This document shows, piece after piece, positions 1 to 8,182 of a stretch of 64,000 bases of DNA. The translations under genes and the position numbers were made by a program. Source of the stretch: Halodesulfovibrio sp. (GTDB taxonomy: Bacteria; Desulfobacterota; Desulfovibrionia; Desulfovibrionales; Desulfovibrionaceae); the NCBI RefSeq assembly GCF_015482765.1, contig NZ_JADMLB010000059.1, forward strand, positions 62,001-126,000, read 5' to 3'. Numbering within the stretch: the stretch's first letter is position 1; each line of letters begins with the position of its first letter. A model generated the notes under the pieces. The model saw nothing but the letters and a program-made list of their open reading frames with translations. It was not told where the DNA came from and searched no databases.

Positions 1-2
1 CT

Positions 3-128
3 CAAAGAGCTTTCGCTGTTTCGTTGGAAACATTTGAGCGGAGCGTTTTGCAATGCATTAATTCGGAATGTCTTCCTGTTCGTGATGGAGCGAGAGCCTT
101 GGTGAAGCGTACAAGCTTTACAAGTTAA
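3..128 (+). CDS. Possible 3' end of an unidentified gene
   Basis: An open frame enters from the left edge and ends at TAA 126-128, giving 41 residues ending in ...VKRTSFTS. Codon choice resembles the neighbouring genes and the other two forward frames are less protein-like, although frame 1 is also open to position 102. No family is recognised from this tail. It could be chance; the rest of the gene, if real, lies outside the window. Confidence 0.35.
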   Translation, partial: QRAFAVSLETFERSVLQCINSECLPVRDGARALVKRTSFTS

Positions 129-177
129 CATAATCACAATGCGCTTTTTTTGCCCTTTTTAATTAAGTTAGTAAAAA

Positions 178-196
178 AAATAACGGAACGTTATTT
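178..196 (+). other. Short inverted repeat after the partial frame
   Basis: AAATAACG and CGTTATTT form an 8-bp stem with a GAA loop about 50 bases after the partial reading frame. It is preceded by A residues but not followed by a clear T run, so it is at best a weak terminator. The 9-mer CGTACATCA also occurs twice just downstream, at 222 and 241, 19 bases apart; its role is unknown. Confidence 0.25.
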
Positions 197-270
197 CAAT
201 AAATGGAGCAACGTAAGAAATCGTACATCATAAAGGTGGGCGTACATCAGAGGCGAGTAGAGGTAACAAA

Positions 271-300
271 AAAGCCCGTATGAAACTTCATACGGGCTTT
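271..300 (-). terminator. Intrinsic terminator of the M23 peptidase gene
   Basis: A 13-bp perfect stem (271-283 with 288-300) with a 4-base loop is bordered by A residues on the left and T residues on the right. It lies 22 bases beyond the stop of the leftward peptidase gene and could also stop rightward transcription. Confidence 0.85.
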
Positions 301-322
301 TGCTATATTGGATAGAGTCGGT

Positions 323-1639
323 TTATTTAAAATTAAGTCTATCTGTAATGTTGTATTGGATCCAGCGAGGGTCAAACCACTCTACTGGTGTTACTGGAAT
401 GCCTGATACGATGACGCCAAAGTGCAGATGATCACCGCCGGACATGCCGGTGGAACCGGAAATGCCGATAACATCTCCTTGGTTAACGACAGAACCGACG
501 GATGTACGTATTTCTGTCATATGTGCATACAACGTTTGTAAACCTAACCCATGATCTACAATCACAACATTTCCGTAAATACCGAGGTTACCCGTGTATA
601 CTACAGTGCCTTTATTCGCGGCTGGAATCGGCGATTGCTTACGGGACGCGAGATCAAGTCCTAAATGTGTTTGCTGGTCAATAACTTCGCCATTATACAT
701 GTAACTTCTTCGGTCTCCGAAGCCTGCTCGTGTAGCGGAGTTAGGGAAACGCAAAAACTTGCTTTTCCATAAGATTGACGAAGAGGTTTGACGTCCTATT
801 TTGATAAGTGCAGCTCGGTTTTCTTTACGAATTTGCTTGTTTACAACAAGAAAACGTTCCAGATTTGTTTTTGCGTTAGGAGTGTCTTTTGCAAAAGCAG
901 GCATCTTAGTGTTCAAAAAACGATCGCTTAGACGAATTTTGTCGTGCCTGAATTTGCGGGAAAGAGGGTTAATTGAAAAAGGCTGATTGTACACGTTGCC
1001 AGCAATATCCATTGCGTATGCAGTCGGGTTGTACTCTTTTTTATCTATGTCATGTGGGAAGGCAAACAAGCAAATGTAGGTCCCATCAGCTTGTTTGTAA
1101 CCTGGGAAGAACAAGTCATTTACCTTGACGCCGGATGTATCTACAGGCTCGGATACTGTATAAGCAATTACGCCGGTCCCGCCTTGCCATATGTTTGGAG
1201 GCAGAGACTTAATAGCAATACTTGGTGGAGTATTGTCCATCCGCATGCTTATTACTTTCCGTGTAGTGTTTCCTTTTCCGAATGCGGCAAGGGATGTGTC
1301 AGTAGCAGTCACAATCATCTCAAACGCGCCATCGGATACGTCTGCGTTTGCAAGGGGAACATTCAGAGTGATAGACTTTTTACCTAACTCAAAATCTGTT
1401 GAGTATAATGGTATGGTTTTAGAGTTTTTACGAACTGCGATGGAAAGGTTTTTTAATTCTGAAGTAACATCATGCAACGATATAGTGACCGTGCTGTTTT
1501 TATTTACTCGAGCATTTTCTTTATCAACAGCAACAATCGGACCTTGCTGGTCTTTAAACAAAAGCCAGCCAGCAATTGCACCGCCGCAGATGAGAGATAA
1601 GAATACAATGAAGAAAAAGGTTTTTTTAAGGCTCGCCAT
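323..1639 (-). CDS. Membrane-anchored M23 (LytM-type) metallopeptidase
   Basis: The predicted 438-residue protein is a peptidoglycan endopeptidase of family M23, held in the inner membrane by an N-terminal helix at about residues 5-28 and acting in the periplasm. The C-terminal LytM domain keeps the zinc ligands: His325 and Asp329 in THLGLD, and His404/His406 in DHLHFG. It is therefore probably active rather than a degenerate EnvC/NlpD-like activator. The central 250 residues look like beta-rich, Ig-like periplasmic modules. The start at MASLKK is preferred over an ATG six codons upstream because AGGGAC sits just ahead of it. The gene stands alone with its own terminator. The physiological substrate cannot be told from sequence. 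Confidence 0.9.
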   Translation of the reverse strand: MASLKKTFFFIVFLSLICGGAIAGWLLFKDQQGPIVAVDKENARVNKNSTVTISLHDVTSELKNLSIAVRKNSKTIPLYSTDFELGKKSITLNVPLANADVSDGAFEMIVTATDTSLAAFGKGNTTRKVISMRMDNTPPSIAIKSLPPNIWQGGTGVIAYTVSEPVDTSGVKVNDLFFPGYKQADGTYICLFAFPHDIDKKEYNPTAYAMDIAGNVYNQPFSINPLSRKFRHDKIRLSDRFLNTKMPAFAKDTPNAKTNLERFLVVNKQIRKENRAALIKIGRQTSSSILWKSKFLRFPNSATRAGFGDRRSYMYNGEVIDQQTHLGLDLASRKQSPIPAANKGTVVYTGNLGIYGNVVIVDHGLGLQTLYAHMTEIRTSVGSVVNQGDVIGISGSTGMSGGDHLHFGVIVSGIPVTPVEWFDPRWIQYNITDRLNFK

Positions 1640-1950
1640 GGGCAGTCCCTTGTACAACGTTAATGTGATGGAACGGGGTAATAATTAATATTACCTAGGA
1701 CAGGAGTTTATATTGGTGCAGTTGCAGCTTTATAGGTAAAAAAGCGTGCGCCGACACGATGGTTATAGATAACCATAACCCAAAAAATCGATTATTTCAT
1801 GATATTTGTGAATATGTCGGAGAATGCGGATTGATGATAGTTCCAGCATCCTGATAGAGCTATATGCACAGCAGCCGGACAGAGTCTACCTAGATACATG
1901 GAATCTAACAAGTCAAAGTATCAGCTGCTATGCATATTATAGTCTTGGCG
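1640..1950. promoter_or_regulatory. Intergenic region with a perfect 18-bp palindrome
   Basis: No gene is seen in these 311 bases between the M23 peptidase and the CBS-protein gene, both of which run leftward. The marked structure is the palindrome at 1759-1776, ATGGTTAT-AG-ATAACCAT, typical in size for a dimeric regulator site. It lies about 120 bases upstream of the M23 start, so it may control that gene; the regulator is unknown. Confidence 0.4.
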
Positions 1951-2376
1951 TTACGTGTCTAAAGCATCCATTAGATCTATTGTAAGGCGTAAAAAGTCTG
2001 CCTCTGTAATAATTCCAACAAGAATGTCTTTTTCAACTACAGGTAGACAGCCATATTTATGGTTGAGTAGAAGTTCAGCAGCATCGCGAAGACTCGCTTG
2101 TGGAGCAACCGCGAATACATCGCTGCGCATTATTTCAGAGACTGGAATAGAGGCTTCTATTTCGTCTTGAACTTCTCGGTCTATGTCGGCAAGTTTTGAG
2201 AGTGTTGAAGAAAGAATGTCTCTATGGGTAATAATTCCCACAAAAATATTTCCATTTTCGACGACAGGAATATGCCTGATTCTCGCTAGCTCCATGAGAG
2301 ATTTGGCAGCCATTAGTGAATCAGATTTTTTAAGTGTGAACAGATTCGTGGACATCAGGTCTTGTACATGCAGCAT
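1951..2376 (-). CDS. Stand-alone CBS-domain pair protein
   Basis: This 141-residue protein is made of two CBS motifs (about residues 5-60 and 75-135) and nothing else, so it is expected to be a Bateman module binding an adenine nucleotide. Conserved GIITHRD and GIITEADF segments mark the end of each CBS repeat. The start at MLHVQDLMS is chosen over an ATG four codons upstream because GGAG lies six bases before it. There is no transmembrane segment. Such free-standing CBS proteins act as energy sensors for partner enzymes or transporters; no partner is evident here, since the neighbours (M23 peptidase, pcm) are not typical ones. Confidence 0.88.
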   Translation of the reverse strand: MLHVQDLMSTNLFTLKKSDSLMAAKSLMELARIRHIPVVENGNIFVGIITHRDILSSTLSKLADIDREVQDEIEASIPVSEIMRSDVFAVAPQASLRDAAELLLNHKYGCLPVVEKDILVGIITEADFLRLTIDLMDALDT

Positions 2377-2555
2377 AATTGTCTCCATTGATTTCTAATT
2401 TACACAATGTTCATATGATGTTGCAGAGCTTCAAGTCGTTGTGACGGTTGACTTGTGTTAAAAAATCTGCTTCTCAATCCCGACAGGTATGATGTCCAGT
2501 GTAACGTTTGGCTGTTTTTCTGACTATGACTATTTCACGTTAAAGGAATGTTATT

Positions 2556-3200
2556 TTGCCGTATGATTTGAAGCGTAACAGAGAAAGAATGGTTCGCGAA
2601 CAACTTGAAAAGCGACATATCTCTGATCCGAAGGTGCTCCAGGCGATGCGAACTGTTCCACGGCATAAATTTGTGCAGGATGCAATGCGGCTGAGCGCTT
2701 ACGAAGATAATGCGCTACCAATCGGATATGGGCAGACAATATCTCAGCCGTATATTGTTGGACGGATGTCAGAAGCTCTTGAGGCAGAATCTCAAATGAG
2801 TGTGCTTGAAATTGGTACTGGTTCCGGCTATCAAGCAGCAGTACTCGAGGTTATGGGGCTTACGGTTTATTCCGTAGAAAGAATTCCTGAGTTGCATTAC
2901 GCTGCGACACGCCTTTTTGCTGAACTCGGTTATACCTCTGCACAATTTAAACTTGATGACGGTACACTGGGCTGGCCAGAACATGCTCCATTTGATCGAA
3001 TTTTAGTGACTGCTGGTGGCCCTGAAATACCAAAGCCTCTTGTTGACCAATTAGCTGATCCCGGTGTCCTGGTTTTGCCTGTTGGGCGAGCAAAACGTAC
3101 TCAACAACTCGTGCGAATACGAAAAAATAACGGTGACATCACACTGGAAAAGCTGGGCAGCGTTGCTTTTGTTGATCTGGTAGGTGCACACGGATGGTAA
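2556..3200 (+). CDS. pcm: Protein-L-isoaspartate O-methyltransferase
   Basis: The 214-residue cytosolic enzyme transfers a methyl group from S-adenosylmethionine to isoaspartyl residues, starting repair of aged proteins. The SAM-binding motif [10 protein letters not shown] is near residue 85, and the YGQTISQPY segment near residue 58 is the typical substrate-binding stretch. The start is a TTG preceded by AAAGGA eight bases upstream; the nearest ATG is in another frame. The length is normal for the family. The next gene, yqaA, begins four bases after the stop, so the two are probably one transcript. Confidence 0.94.
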   Translation: MPYDLKRNRERMVREQLEKRHISDPKVLQAMRTVPRHKFVQDAMRLSAYEDNALPIGYGQTISQPYIVGRMSEALEAESQMSVLEIGTGSGYQAAVLEVMGLTVYSVERIPELHYAATRLFAELGYTSAQFKLDDGTLGWPEHAPFDRILVTAGGPEIPKPLVDQLADPGVLVLPVGRAKRTQQLVRIRKNNGDITLEKLGSVAFVDLVGAHGW

Positions 3201-3204
3201 CTTA

Positions 3205-3789
3205 ATGAAGTTTATGTCACGGATGATGGACTGGGTTTCCCGATCTGCCCGTTCTACAAAGGCTAAATGGATTCTCGCTGTTATAGCATTTACTGAATCG
3301 ATAATCGTTCCGCTTCCGCCTGATTTATTACTTATCCCAATGGCATTGACCAATCGGCAGAAGGCCTTTCATTTTGCAGCCATTTGTAGCGTTGCATCGG
3401 TTTTCGGTGGTGCAATTGGTTATTATATTGGATATAATTTTATGGACTATTTAGGGATGCCTATTGTTCGTTTTTACAATTTGTCCACTGAATATATTGC
3501 AATTAAAGATTGGTACGACACGTATAACGCTTGGGCTGTGGCCGTAGCAGGCTTAACAACTATTCCATATAAACTGTGTACGTTGTCGGCGGGTGCATTT
3601 AAAGTCAATTTCGGTATTTTTATTATCGCTTCCGTTCTTAGCCGCAGTCTGCGTTTCTTTGCGATCGCTGGAATTATCTACGTTTTTGGCGAACGAGCAC
3701 GTTATTTTTTAGAGAAACGTTTTGATTTGGTTCTGATTGTGGCTCTTATTCTCGGAATTGCCGGTTTTGTTGCATTGAAATTTCTCTAA
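3205..3789 (+). CDS. YqaA-family inner-membrane protein (DedA/SNARE-associated superfamily)
   Basis: A 194-residue polytopic membrane protein with about five hydrophobic segments. The ESIIVPLPPDLLLIP stretch near residue 27 corresponds to the E-x(n)-P-P-D/E signature of the DedA/VTT superfamily, and the family's central glycine-rich helix is present (FGGAIGYYIGY). Members are thought to act in lipid or proton-coupled transport, but the role of YqaA proteins is unsettled. The ATG at 3205 is preferred to an in-frame GTG at 3184 that would overlap pcm and has no ribosome site. It follows pcm directly and is probably co-transcribed. Confidence 0.8.
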   Translation: MKFMSRMMDWVSRSARSTKAKWILAVIAFTESIIVPLPPDLLLIPMALTNRQKAFHFAAICSVASVFGGAIGYYIGYNFMDYLGMPIVRFYNLSTEYIAIKDWYDTYNAWAVAVAGLTTIPYKLCTLSAGAFKVNFGIFIIASVLSRSLRFFAIAGIIYVFGERARYFLEKRFDLVLIVALILGIAGFVALKFL

Positions 3790-3801
3790 TGGCTAATTTG
3801 T

Positions 3802-3842
3802 CTACATAGTTACTTGACTGTGTGGATAAACTGCTTATGTAG
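3802..3842 (+). promoter_or_regulatory. Probable mrp promoter within an inverted repeat
   Basis: TTGACT at 3814 and TATGTA at 3836 are separated by 16 bases and match a sigma-70 promoter reasonably. CTACATA (3802-3808) and TATGTAG (3836-3842) form an inverted repeat that brackets the -35 and covers the -10, so a bound regulator would block transcription. This is a motif reading only. Confidence 0.45.
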
Positions 3843-3867
3843 CCATTAAATATAAGGAGTTGCAAAC

Positions 3868-4770
3868 ATGTCTTCTTGCAGCGGTTGCTCCTCTTCCAAG
3901 GAAATTACTCCTGGGAAAGAGATTAAAGCGAGCCCAAAAAAGAATATTCAGGATGAGATGATTAACTGTACGCTGGATAAGATCCGCCACAAGTTATTCA
4001 TTATGAGCGGTAAAGGTGGCGTGGGCAAAAGCTCTGTTACCGTAAATACTGCAGCAGCACTTGCTGCTAAAGGGTTTAAAGTAGGAATTTTGGATGTTGA
4101 TATCCATGGTCCAAGTATTCCTGGCTTGCTTGGCGTTAAAGATTCAGGCCTTGAAGCTGATAGAGGCGGGTTGCTTAACCCTGCGCAGGTGAATGAGAAT
4201 TTGTATGTCGTTTCTATGGATTCTTTGCTGAAAGATAAGGATACTGCAGTGCTTTGGCGTGGTCCAAAGAAAACAGCTGCTATCAGGCAGTTTGTATCTG
4301 ACGTGAATTGGGGAGAATTAGATTTTCTGTTAATCGATTCCCCTCCGGGCACAGGTGATGAACATATGACTGTTCTGAAAACAATTCCTGATGCTACATC
4401 TGTCGTTGTGACTACTCCGCAGGAGGTTTCTCTTGCTGATGTGCGTAAGGCTGTTAACTTCCTTCAGTATGCCAAAGCAAATGTTCTTGGTGTTGTTGAA
4501 AATATGAGTGGCCTTGCTTGTCCTCATTGTGGTGAAGAGATCGAGCTGTTTAAAAAAGGCGGCGGTAAAAAGCTTGCTGAAAAATACGGTCTTGAATTCC
4601 TTGGTGGAATTCCGCTCGATCCTGCAACCGTAGTGGCTGCAGACAGAGGTGTGCCTGTTGTCATGCTCGATGAGAATACCGCTGCCAAAAGTGGTTTCCT
4701 TAATCTTGCCGATAATATTGTGAAAGCATTGGACTGTAGTCTTGAATCTGTTTCTTCAGATCATTCCTAG
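3868..4770 (+). CDS. mrp: Mrp/NBP35-type P-loop ATPase, Fe-S cluster carrier
   Basis: This 300-residue cytosolic ATPase belongs to the Mrp/ApbC/Nbp35 family that holds and delivers iron-sulfur clusters. The deviant Walker A MSGKGGVGKSS is at residues 46-56. A C-terminal CPHC motif near residue 217 is the expected cluster-bridging pair at the dimer interface. The N-terminus also has Cys4 and Cys7 in CSGC, reminiscent of Nbp35-type proteins, which carry an extra N-terminal cluster. AAGGAG precedes the ATG. The gene stands alone between its own promoter and a strong terminator. Fe-S carriers are in high demand in sulfate reducers rich in ferredoxins and hydrogenases. Confidence 0.92.
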   Translation: MSSCSGCSSSKEITPGKEIKASPKKNIQDEMINCTLDKIRHKLFIMSGKGGVGKSSVTVNTAAALAAKGFKVGILDVDIHGPSIPGLLGVKDSGLEADRGGLLNPAQVNENLYVVSMDSLLKDKDTAVLWRGPKKTAAIRQFVSDVNWGELDFLLIDSPPGTGDEHMTVLKTIPDATSVVVTTPQEVSLADVRKAVNFLQYAKANVLGVVENMSGLACPHCGEEIELFKKGGGKKLAEKYGLEFLGGIPLDPATVVAADRGVPVVMLDENTAAKSGFLNLADNIVKALDCSLESVSSDHS

Positions 4771-4817
4771 GTTTTACTGTAAAGAATCCGATGCAGGGTG
4801 ATCCTTGCAAGGTATTT

Positions 4818-4852
4818 GAAAAACCATGACGGGTTGCGTCATGGTTTTTTTA
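4818..4852 (+). terminator. Intrinsic terminator of mrp
   Basis: A 10-bp perfect stem (4821-4830 with 4838-4847) closed by a 7-base loop is followed by a T-rich run. It lies about 50 bases past the mrp stop and ahead of the pgsA unit. Confidence 0.85.
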
Positions 4853-4992
4853 TATAAAATTAAAAAAAATACTTTAAATAACCTTAGATCATATCAATAT
4901 ATTATAATTTGGTGTCCTAGCAGTCTTTGCACCTCGTATGAACTGTGGTACACAGCGTTATCTTGAATAAACCAGCTAGAGGTAGAGCACAC

Positions 4993-5544
4993 ATGTTTAA
5001 TTTGGCGAACAAGATTACCATGTTCAGAGTATTGTTGGTTCCATTTGTTGTTGTACTATTGTACTTCCCGAATAAGACCACATGCTTACTTGCATTTTTT
5101 CTTTTTTCACTTGCGTCTTTTTCAGATCTGGTTGACGGCTTTATTGCCCGTCGCGAAGGCATGGTGACAAGTTTTGGCAAATTTCTTGACCCGCTTGCAG
5201 ACAAGCTTTTGATCTGTTCCGTACTTATTATGCTTGTGGAATTAGGTTGGGCTCCAGCCTGGGTTGTGATTACGATTATTTGCCGAGAGCTTATCGTAAC
5301 CGGTTTGCGTGCTATGGCAGCAGATGAAGGGATTGTTATTGCAGCTGATAAATATGGGAAGATGAAAACTGTTTTACAAATGCTTGCACTTTCCCCAATG
5401 ATTATCCATTATCCACTGTTTGGGTATGATGTTGCCATTATTGGTGAAATACTTCTTTACATTGCGTTGATCCTAACTGTATTTTCTGGCGGCAATTATC
5501 TGTTCGGTTTTTACAAAAACTGGTTAACACAGGATGAGCAATAA
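4993..5544 (+). CDS. pgsA: CDP-diacylglycerol-glycerol-3-phosphate 3-phosphatidyltransferase
   Basis: The 183-residue integral membrane enzyme makes phosphatidylglycerophosphate, the committed step to phosphatidylglycerol and cardiolipin. It carries the complete CDP-alcohol phosphotransferase signature near residue 55-80: D-L-V-D-G-F-x-A-R, then G and D-P-L-A-D-K. The hydrophobic profile fits about five to six membrane helices. The start at MFNLANKIT follows GAGG by about ten bases and aligns with family N-termini; an in-frame start 16 codons upstream adds nothing typical. TATAAT at 4903 may be its -10. It heads a rightward run of five genes ending at 7916. Confidence 0.94.
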   Translation: MFNLANKITMFRVLLVPFVVVLLYFPNKTTCLLAFFLFSLASFSDLVDGFIARREGMVTSFGKFLDPLADKLLICSVLIMLVELGWAPAWVVITIICRELIVTGLRAMAADEGIVIAADKYGKMKTVLQMLALSPMIIHYPLFGYDVAIIGEILLYIALILTVFSGGNYLFGFYKNWLTQDEQ

Positions 5545-5613
5545 CTAAATTTTTGCTGAGGCATACGAAAGAAGGTACTTTCCCCTTTTATGTTAGACTC
5601 GCAAGGAAAATAC

Positions 5614-5886
5614 ATGAAAGAACTTGAAGAATTGAAAAGTAGGTTGCGAAATTGCCTGCATACAATTCTAGAGCTGGAACCTGATCTTGATGACATTGAA
5701 TTGAGTCACGATTTGCGTGATGAATTCGGAATGTTGAAGATGCTGATTGAGCGAATCAATGAGATGGAACTGGTTGAAGATGATGTTGCGCGTATTGAAA
5801 CAGCAACAGCTAACTTCTTGGAAGAGCTACAACTCCCTATTTCACATGTAAAGGTTACTGCTGAAAAGCGTCGTTTTTTACAATAA
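5614..5886 (+). CDS. Small conserved-looking acidic helical protein, function unknown
   Basis: A 90-residue, charged, largely helical cytosolic protein (start MKELEELKSRL, end KRRFLQ) without cysteines in a metal motif or membrane segments. AAGGA six bases before ATG 5614 selects this start over one eight codons upstream. It lies 70 bases after pgsA and two bases before ftsB, so it is co-transcribed and perhaps translationally coupled with a divisome gene. I do not recognise a family; the heptad-like spacing of Leu, Ile and Met suggests a coiled coil. Confidence 0.75.
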   Translation: MKELEELKSRLRNCLHTILELEPDLDDIELSHDLRDEFGMLKMLIERINEMELVEDDVARIETATANFLEELQLPISHVKVTAEKRRFLQ

Positions 5887-5888
5887 CT

Positions 5889-6200
5889 ATGTTAGTAAAA
5901 AAAATTTTGCTGGCTTTCTCGATTTTGCTTAATCTGACGCTTGTTGCTTATTTGTTAATGAGTGATAATGGCCTGAGTAACTATCAGACCCTTAAAGCTG
6001 ACACGTATACATTTACTCAACAGCAGGATATGCTTGATGAAAAGGCATACCAGCTGAGTCATGAAATACGACTTTTGCAAAATGATTCAGAATATGTGGA
6101 AAAAATTATAAGGGCCCGTCTAGGGTTTGTTAAGAGCTGTGAAATATTATATATATTTCCCGATAGTAAAATAAAGATTCCTGCTGGAGTACATGAATGA
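5889..6200 (+). CDS. FtsB/DivIC-like septum formation protein
   Basis: The 103-residue protein has one N-terminal membrane helix (about residues 4-24) followed by a periplasmic coiled-coil region and a conserved end, YVEKIIRARLGFVKSCEI, which matches the typical E-x-I-A-R-E-x-L-G-x-V-x-x-G-E-x motif of the FtsB/DivIC family. In bacteria FtsB joins FtsL and FtsQ in the divisome. The ATG is two bases after the preceding stop and has no good ribosome site of its own, suggesting translational coupling. Its last codons overlap the start of the next gene in an ATGA. The assignment is by domain form, not by high identity. Confidence 0.85.
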   Translation: MLVKKILLAFSILLNLTLVAYLLMSDNGLSNYQTLKADTYTFTQQQDMLDEKAYQLSHEIRLLQNDSEYVEKIIRARLGFVKSCEILYIFPDSKIKIPAGVHE

Positions 6201-7108
6201 TTCAAGCAAAGATCAAGTGGTACAAGGAAGTTCTGGAACTCGATCCTGGTTCTAAAGTATTCTTTCCGCTTGCGCGCCTTCTAGTAAAAGAGAAGGATCT
6301 TATTGAAGCTGTTTCTGTCCTTAAAGCGGGACTAGAGAGGCATCCTGAGCATTTTGAAGCTCGTTTGCTTTTATTGAACTGCCTTGAACGGGTAGAGGAT
6401 TTCGATCAGATAAATACAGAATTAGGTGCCCTTGGAGAGATCCTCAAACGGTATCCTAAGTTTTGGAAGATTTGGGCCGGATTGCTTTCCGCTGAGCCGG
6501 GGTCGCAGGATGCTGCTTTAGCTATGACTTTTCTTGCTGCTGCATTTGAAGAGACTCCAATTACTTGGCGTGATGTAATTGATAGAGGATTACAGGCATG
6601 CTTAGAAGAGAATGCTGAGAATATTCTTCTCCCGCCACCAGACCTCACACGGCAGACTGCTCCTGCTTTTGAGCCTATTCAATCCAATGAAGCCGTATCG
6701 TTGGAGCATGAGGTTGCAGAAACGTGTGTGCCGTTAACTTCACCTAACGATGTTTCACAACTGAAAAGTTTAGCAGAATTAGAGGGTGAAATTCCGCTTA
6801 TACGCAAGCAAGATGCCGTATTTAATGGCATGATGGAAGGGGGGGAGTCCATTTCAGAGCGTACATTGTCCATGGCGCAAATCCTTGCTGACCAAGGTGA
6901 TCTGAAAGGTGCTCTCGAGATCTGTGACGAACTCACAGAACAAGTAACAAGCAGGGAAGAGCTTGAGAATATTACTGAGCTTCGAACAGCGATTCTGGCA
7001 GACAGAAACAATTCTGTGCCGGAAAAAGTAGAAACGGTCACGAGTAAGGACAGAATAGTTCATACTCTTGAAGCGTTAGCTGAACGTTTAGAAGCCAGAG
7101 CTTCGTAA
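6197..7108 (+). CDS. TPR-like repeat protein, function unknown
   Basis: A 303-residue protein starting in ATGA overlap with the FtsB-like gene. The N-terminal half (residues 1-110) has TPR-type helical hairpins (for example ARLLVKEKDLIEAVSVLKAG). Another such hairpin sits near residues 225-245 (MAQILADQGDLKGALEICDE), with an acidic, low-complexity linker between. There is no signal peptide or membrane helix. It is likely a cytosolic scaffold. The overlap implies coupled translation with the divisome gene, but a role in division is inference only. Confidence 0.75.
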   Translation: MIQAKIKWYKEVLELDPGSKVFFPLARLLVKEKDLIEAVSVLKAGLERHPEHFEARLLLLNCLERVEDFDQINTELGALGEILKRYPKFWKIWAGLLSAEPGSQDAALAMTFLAAAFEETPITWRDVIDRGLQACLEENAENILLPPPDLTRQTAPAFEPIQSNEAVSLEHEVAETCVPLTSPNDVSQLKSLAELEGEIPLIRKQDAVFNGMMEGGESISERTLSMAQILADQGDLKGALEICDELTEQVTSREELENITELRTAILADRNNSVPEKVETVTSKDRIVHTLEALAERLEARAS

Positions 7109-7139
7109 GCCTTTCCATTTATAGTTTCAGGAGATTGCA

Positions 7140-7916
7140 TTGCATTATTCATTGAGATGTGGTGTTGCTTTATGCGCGCTTATAGTCTTATTAACTGGTT
7201 GTAAACAGAGCGTTAATAATACATGGCGCGAAACAAAAGGGTACTACAACACATATTTGAATACCCCTGCTAAACTTGAATTTGCTGAAGTTGATGCCGA
7301 TACAGCAGAAGAAAAGCTTGCTGTGATGTATACCCCGATTGGGGAAGAGTTAGAGAAATTTATTCGTGTAATTGATGCAAAAGACGTTTTTCCTGATCTA
7401 AAGTGGGTAGAGGCGACCATGGAACGTTTCCCATGGCTGTCTGGAGTTGCTGTGGTCAATCTTGAGGGGAAAGTGCTTATGCAGCGTCCAGCTGTGAGCA
7501 TGAAACCTTTGAATTTTGCCCCGCTTCTTGATGAAAATAAAGACTTTGGATTCCGAAAATTACGTGGCTATGTTGACGAGACGCCTCTTGGTAATGAAGC
7601 ATATGTTGCTATGCCGTTTTTTGCAGATAATGAAATGAAAGGGCTTGTTGTAGCTCACTTCGATGCAAGAAGTTTAGTTGAACTCTCTCCGCATTCAGAA
7701 GAGCTGATTGTACTTACTGGAAAACACGTGCTTTGGAGTGGAAAGTATCAATTTGAAAATACACCGTTTGCTCAAATTGATTGGAAGCAAATGCTTGGGA
7801 ATGAAAGCTATGGTGTGTTTAATGAAAGTGGTCAATCATTCACATGGCTTGTAAAATACGTTGGGGAGATCCCAATTGTATTTGGTACAGCAGCAGGGGA
7901 AGAGTCTGCAAGCTAG
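7140..7916 (+). CDS. Lipoprotein with a Cache-like sensor fold, function unknown
   Basis: A 258-residue predicted lipoprotein: a hydrophobic signal is followed by the lipobox LLTGC with Cys21. The start is a TTG six bases after AGGAG. The mature part looks like a single Cache/PAS-type extracytoplasmic domain: a long helix, then strands around SGVAVVNLEGKVLMQR and GLVVAHFDARSLVEL, as in chemoreceptor ligand domains. It has no enzymatic or signalling output domain, so it may deliver a ligand state to a partner. It closes the pgsA-ftsB run and is followed by a strong terminator. Confidence 0.72.
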   Translation: MHYSLRCGVALCALIVLLTGCKQSVNNTWRETKGYYNTYLNTPAKLEFAEVDADTAEEKLAVMYTPIGEELEKFIRVIDAKDVFPDLKWVEATMERFPWLSGVAVVNLEGKVLMQRPAVSMKPLNFAPLLDENKDFGFRKLRGYVDETPLGNEAYVAMPFFADNEMKGLVVAHFDARSLVELSPHSEELIVLTGKHVLWSGKYQFENTPFAQIDWKQMLGNESYGVFNESGQSFTWLVKYVGEIPIVFGTAAGEESAS

Positions 7917-8008
7917 TCTGCATCATTATTGATGATAGTGAACAAACTGTTTGACTCTATAAAGTATTGTGCATAGAGCAAGCTTTCATCCTGCATAATA
8001 AAATTAAA

Positions 8009-8045
8009 GGGTACCTGTGTAGTTAAAGAACACAGGTACCCGTTT
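8009..8045 (+). terminator. Intrinsic terminator of the pgsA-ftsB-lipoprotein run
   Basis: A 12-bp perfect stem (8009-8020 with 8030-8041) with a 9-base loop is followed by GTTTTG. It lies about 90 bases after the lipoprotein gene. Confidence 0.85.
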
Positions 8046-8112
8046 TGTGTCAGGAGATTACTAGCTAAACAACTTCGTGCTTGTTACGGGTCGTATTATA
8101 TTTTTCGGGTAA

Positions 8113-8140
8113 TTGACAAATCCCAGTTCCATTGTAGTAT
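8113..8140 (+). promoter_or_regulatory. Probable fbp promoter
   Basis: TTGACA (8113-8118) is followed after 16 bases by TAGTAT (8135-8140), about 43 bases before the fbp start. The -35 is a perfect consensus; the -10 is moderate. Confidence 0.5.
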
Positions 8141-8182
8141 GAGTGAATTAATTTTTATTCATAGATAGTTAGGAGTAATTCC

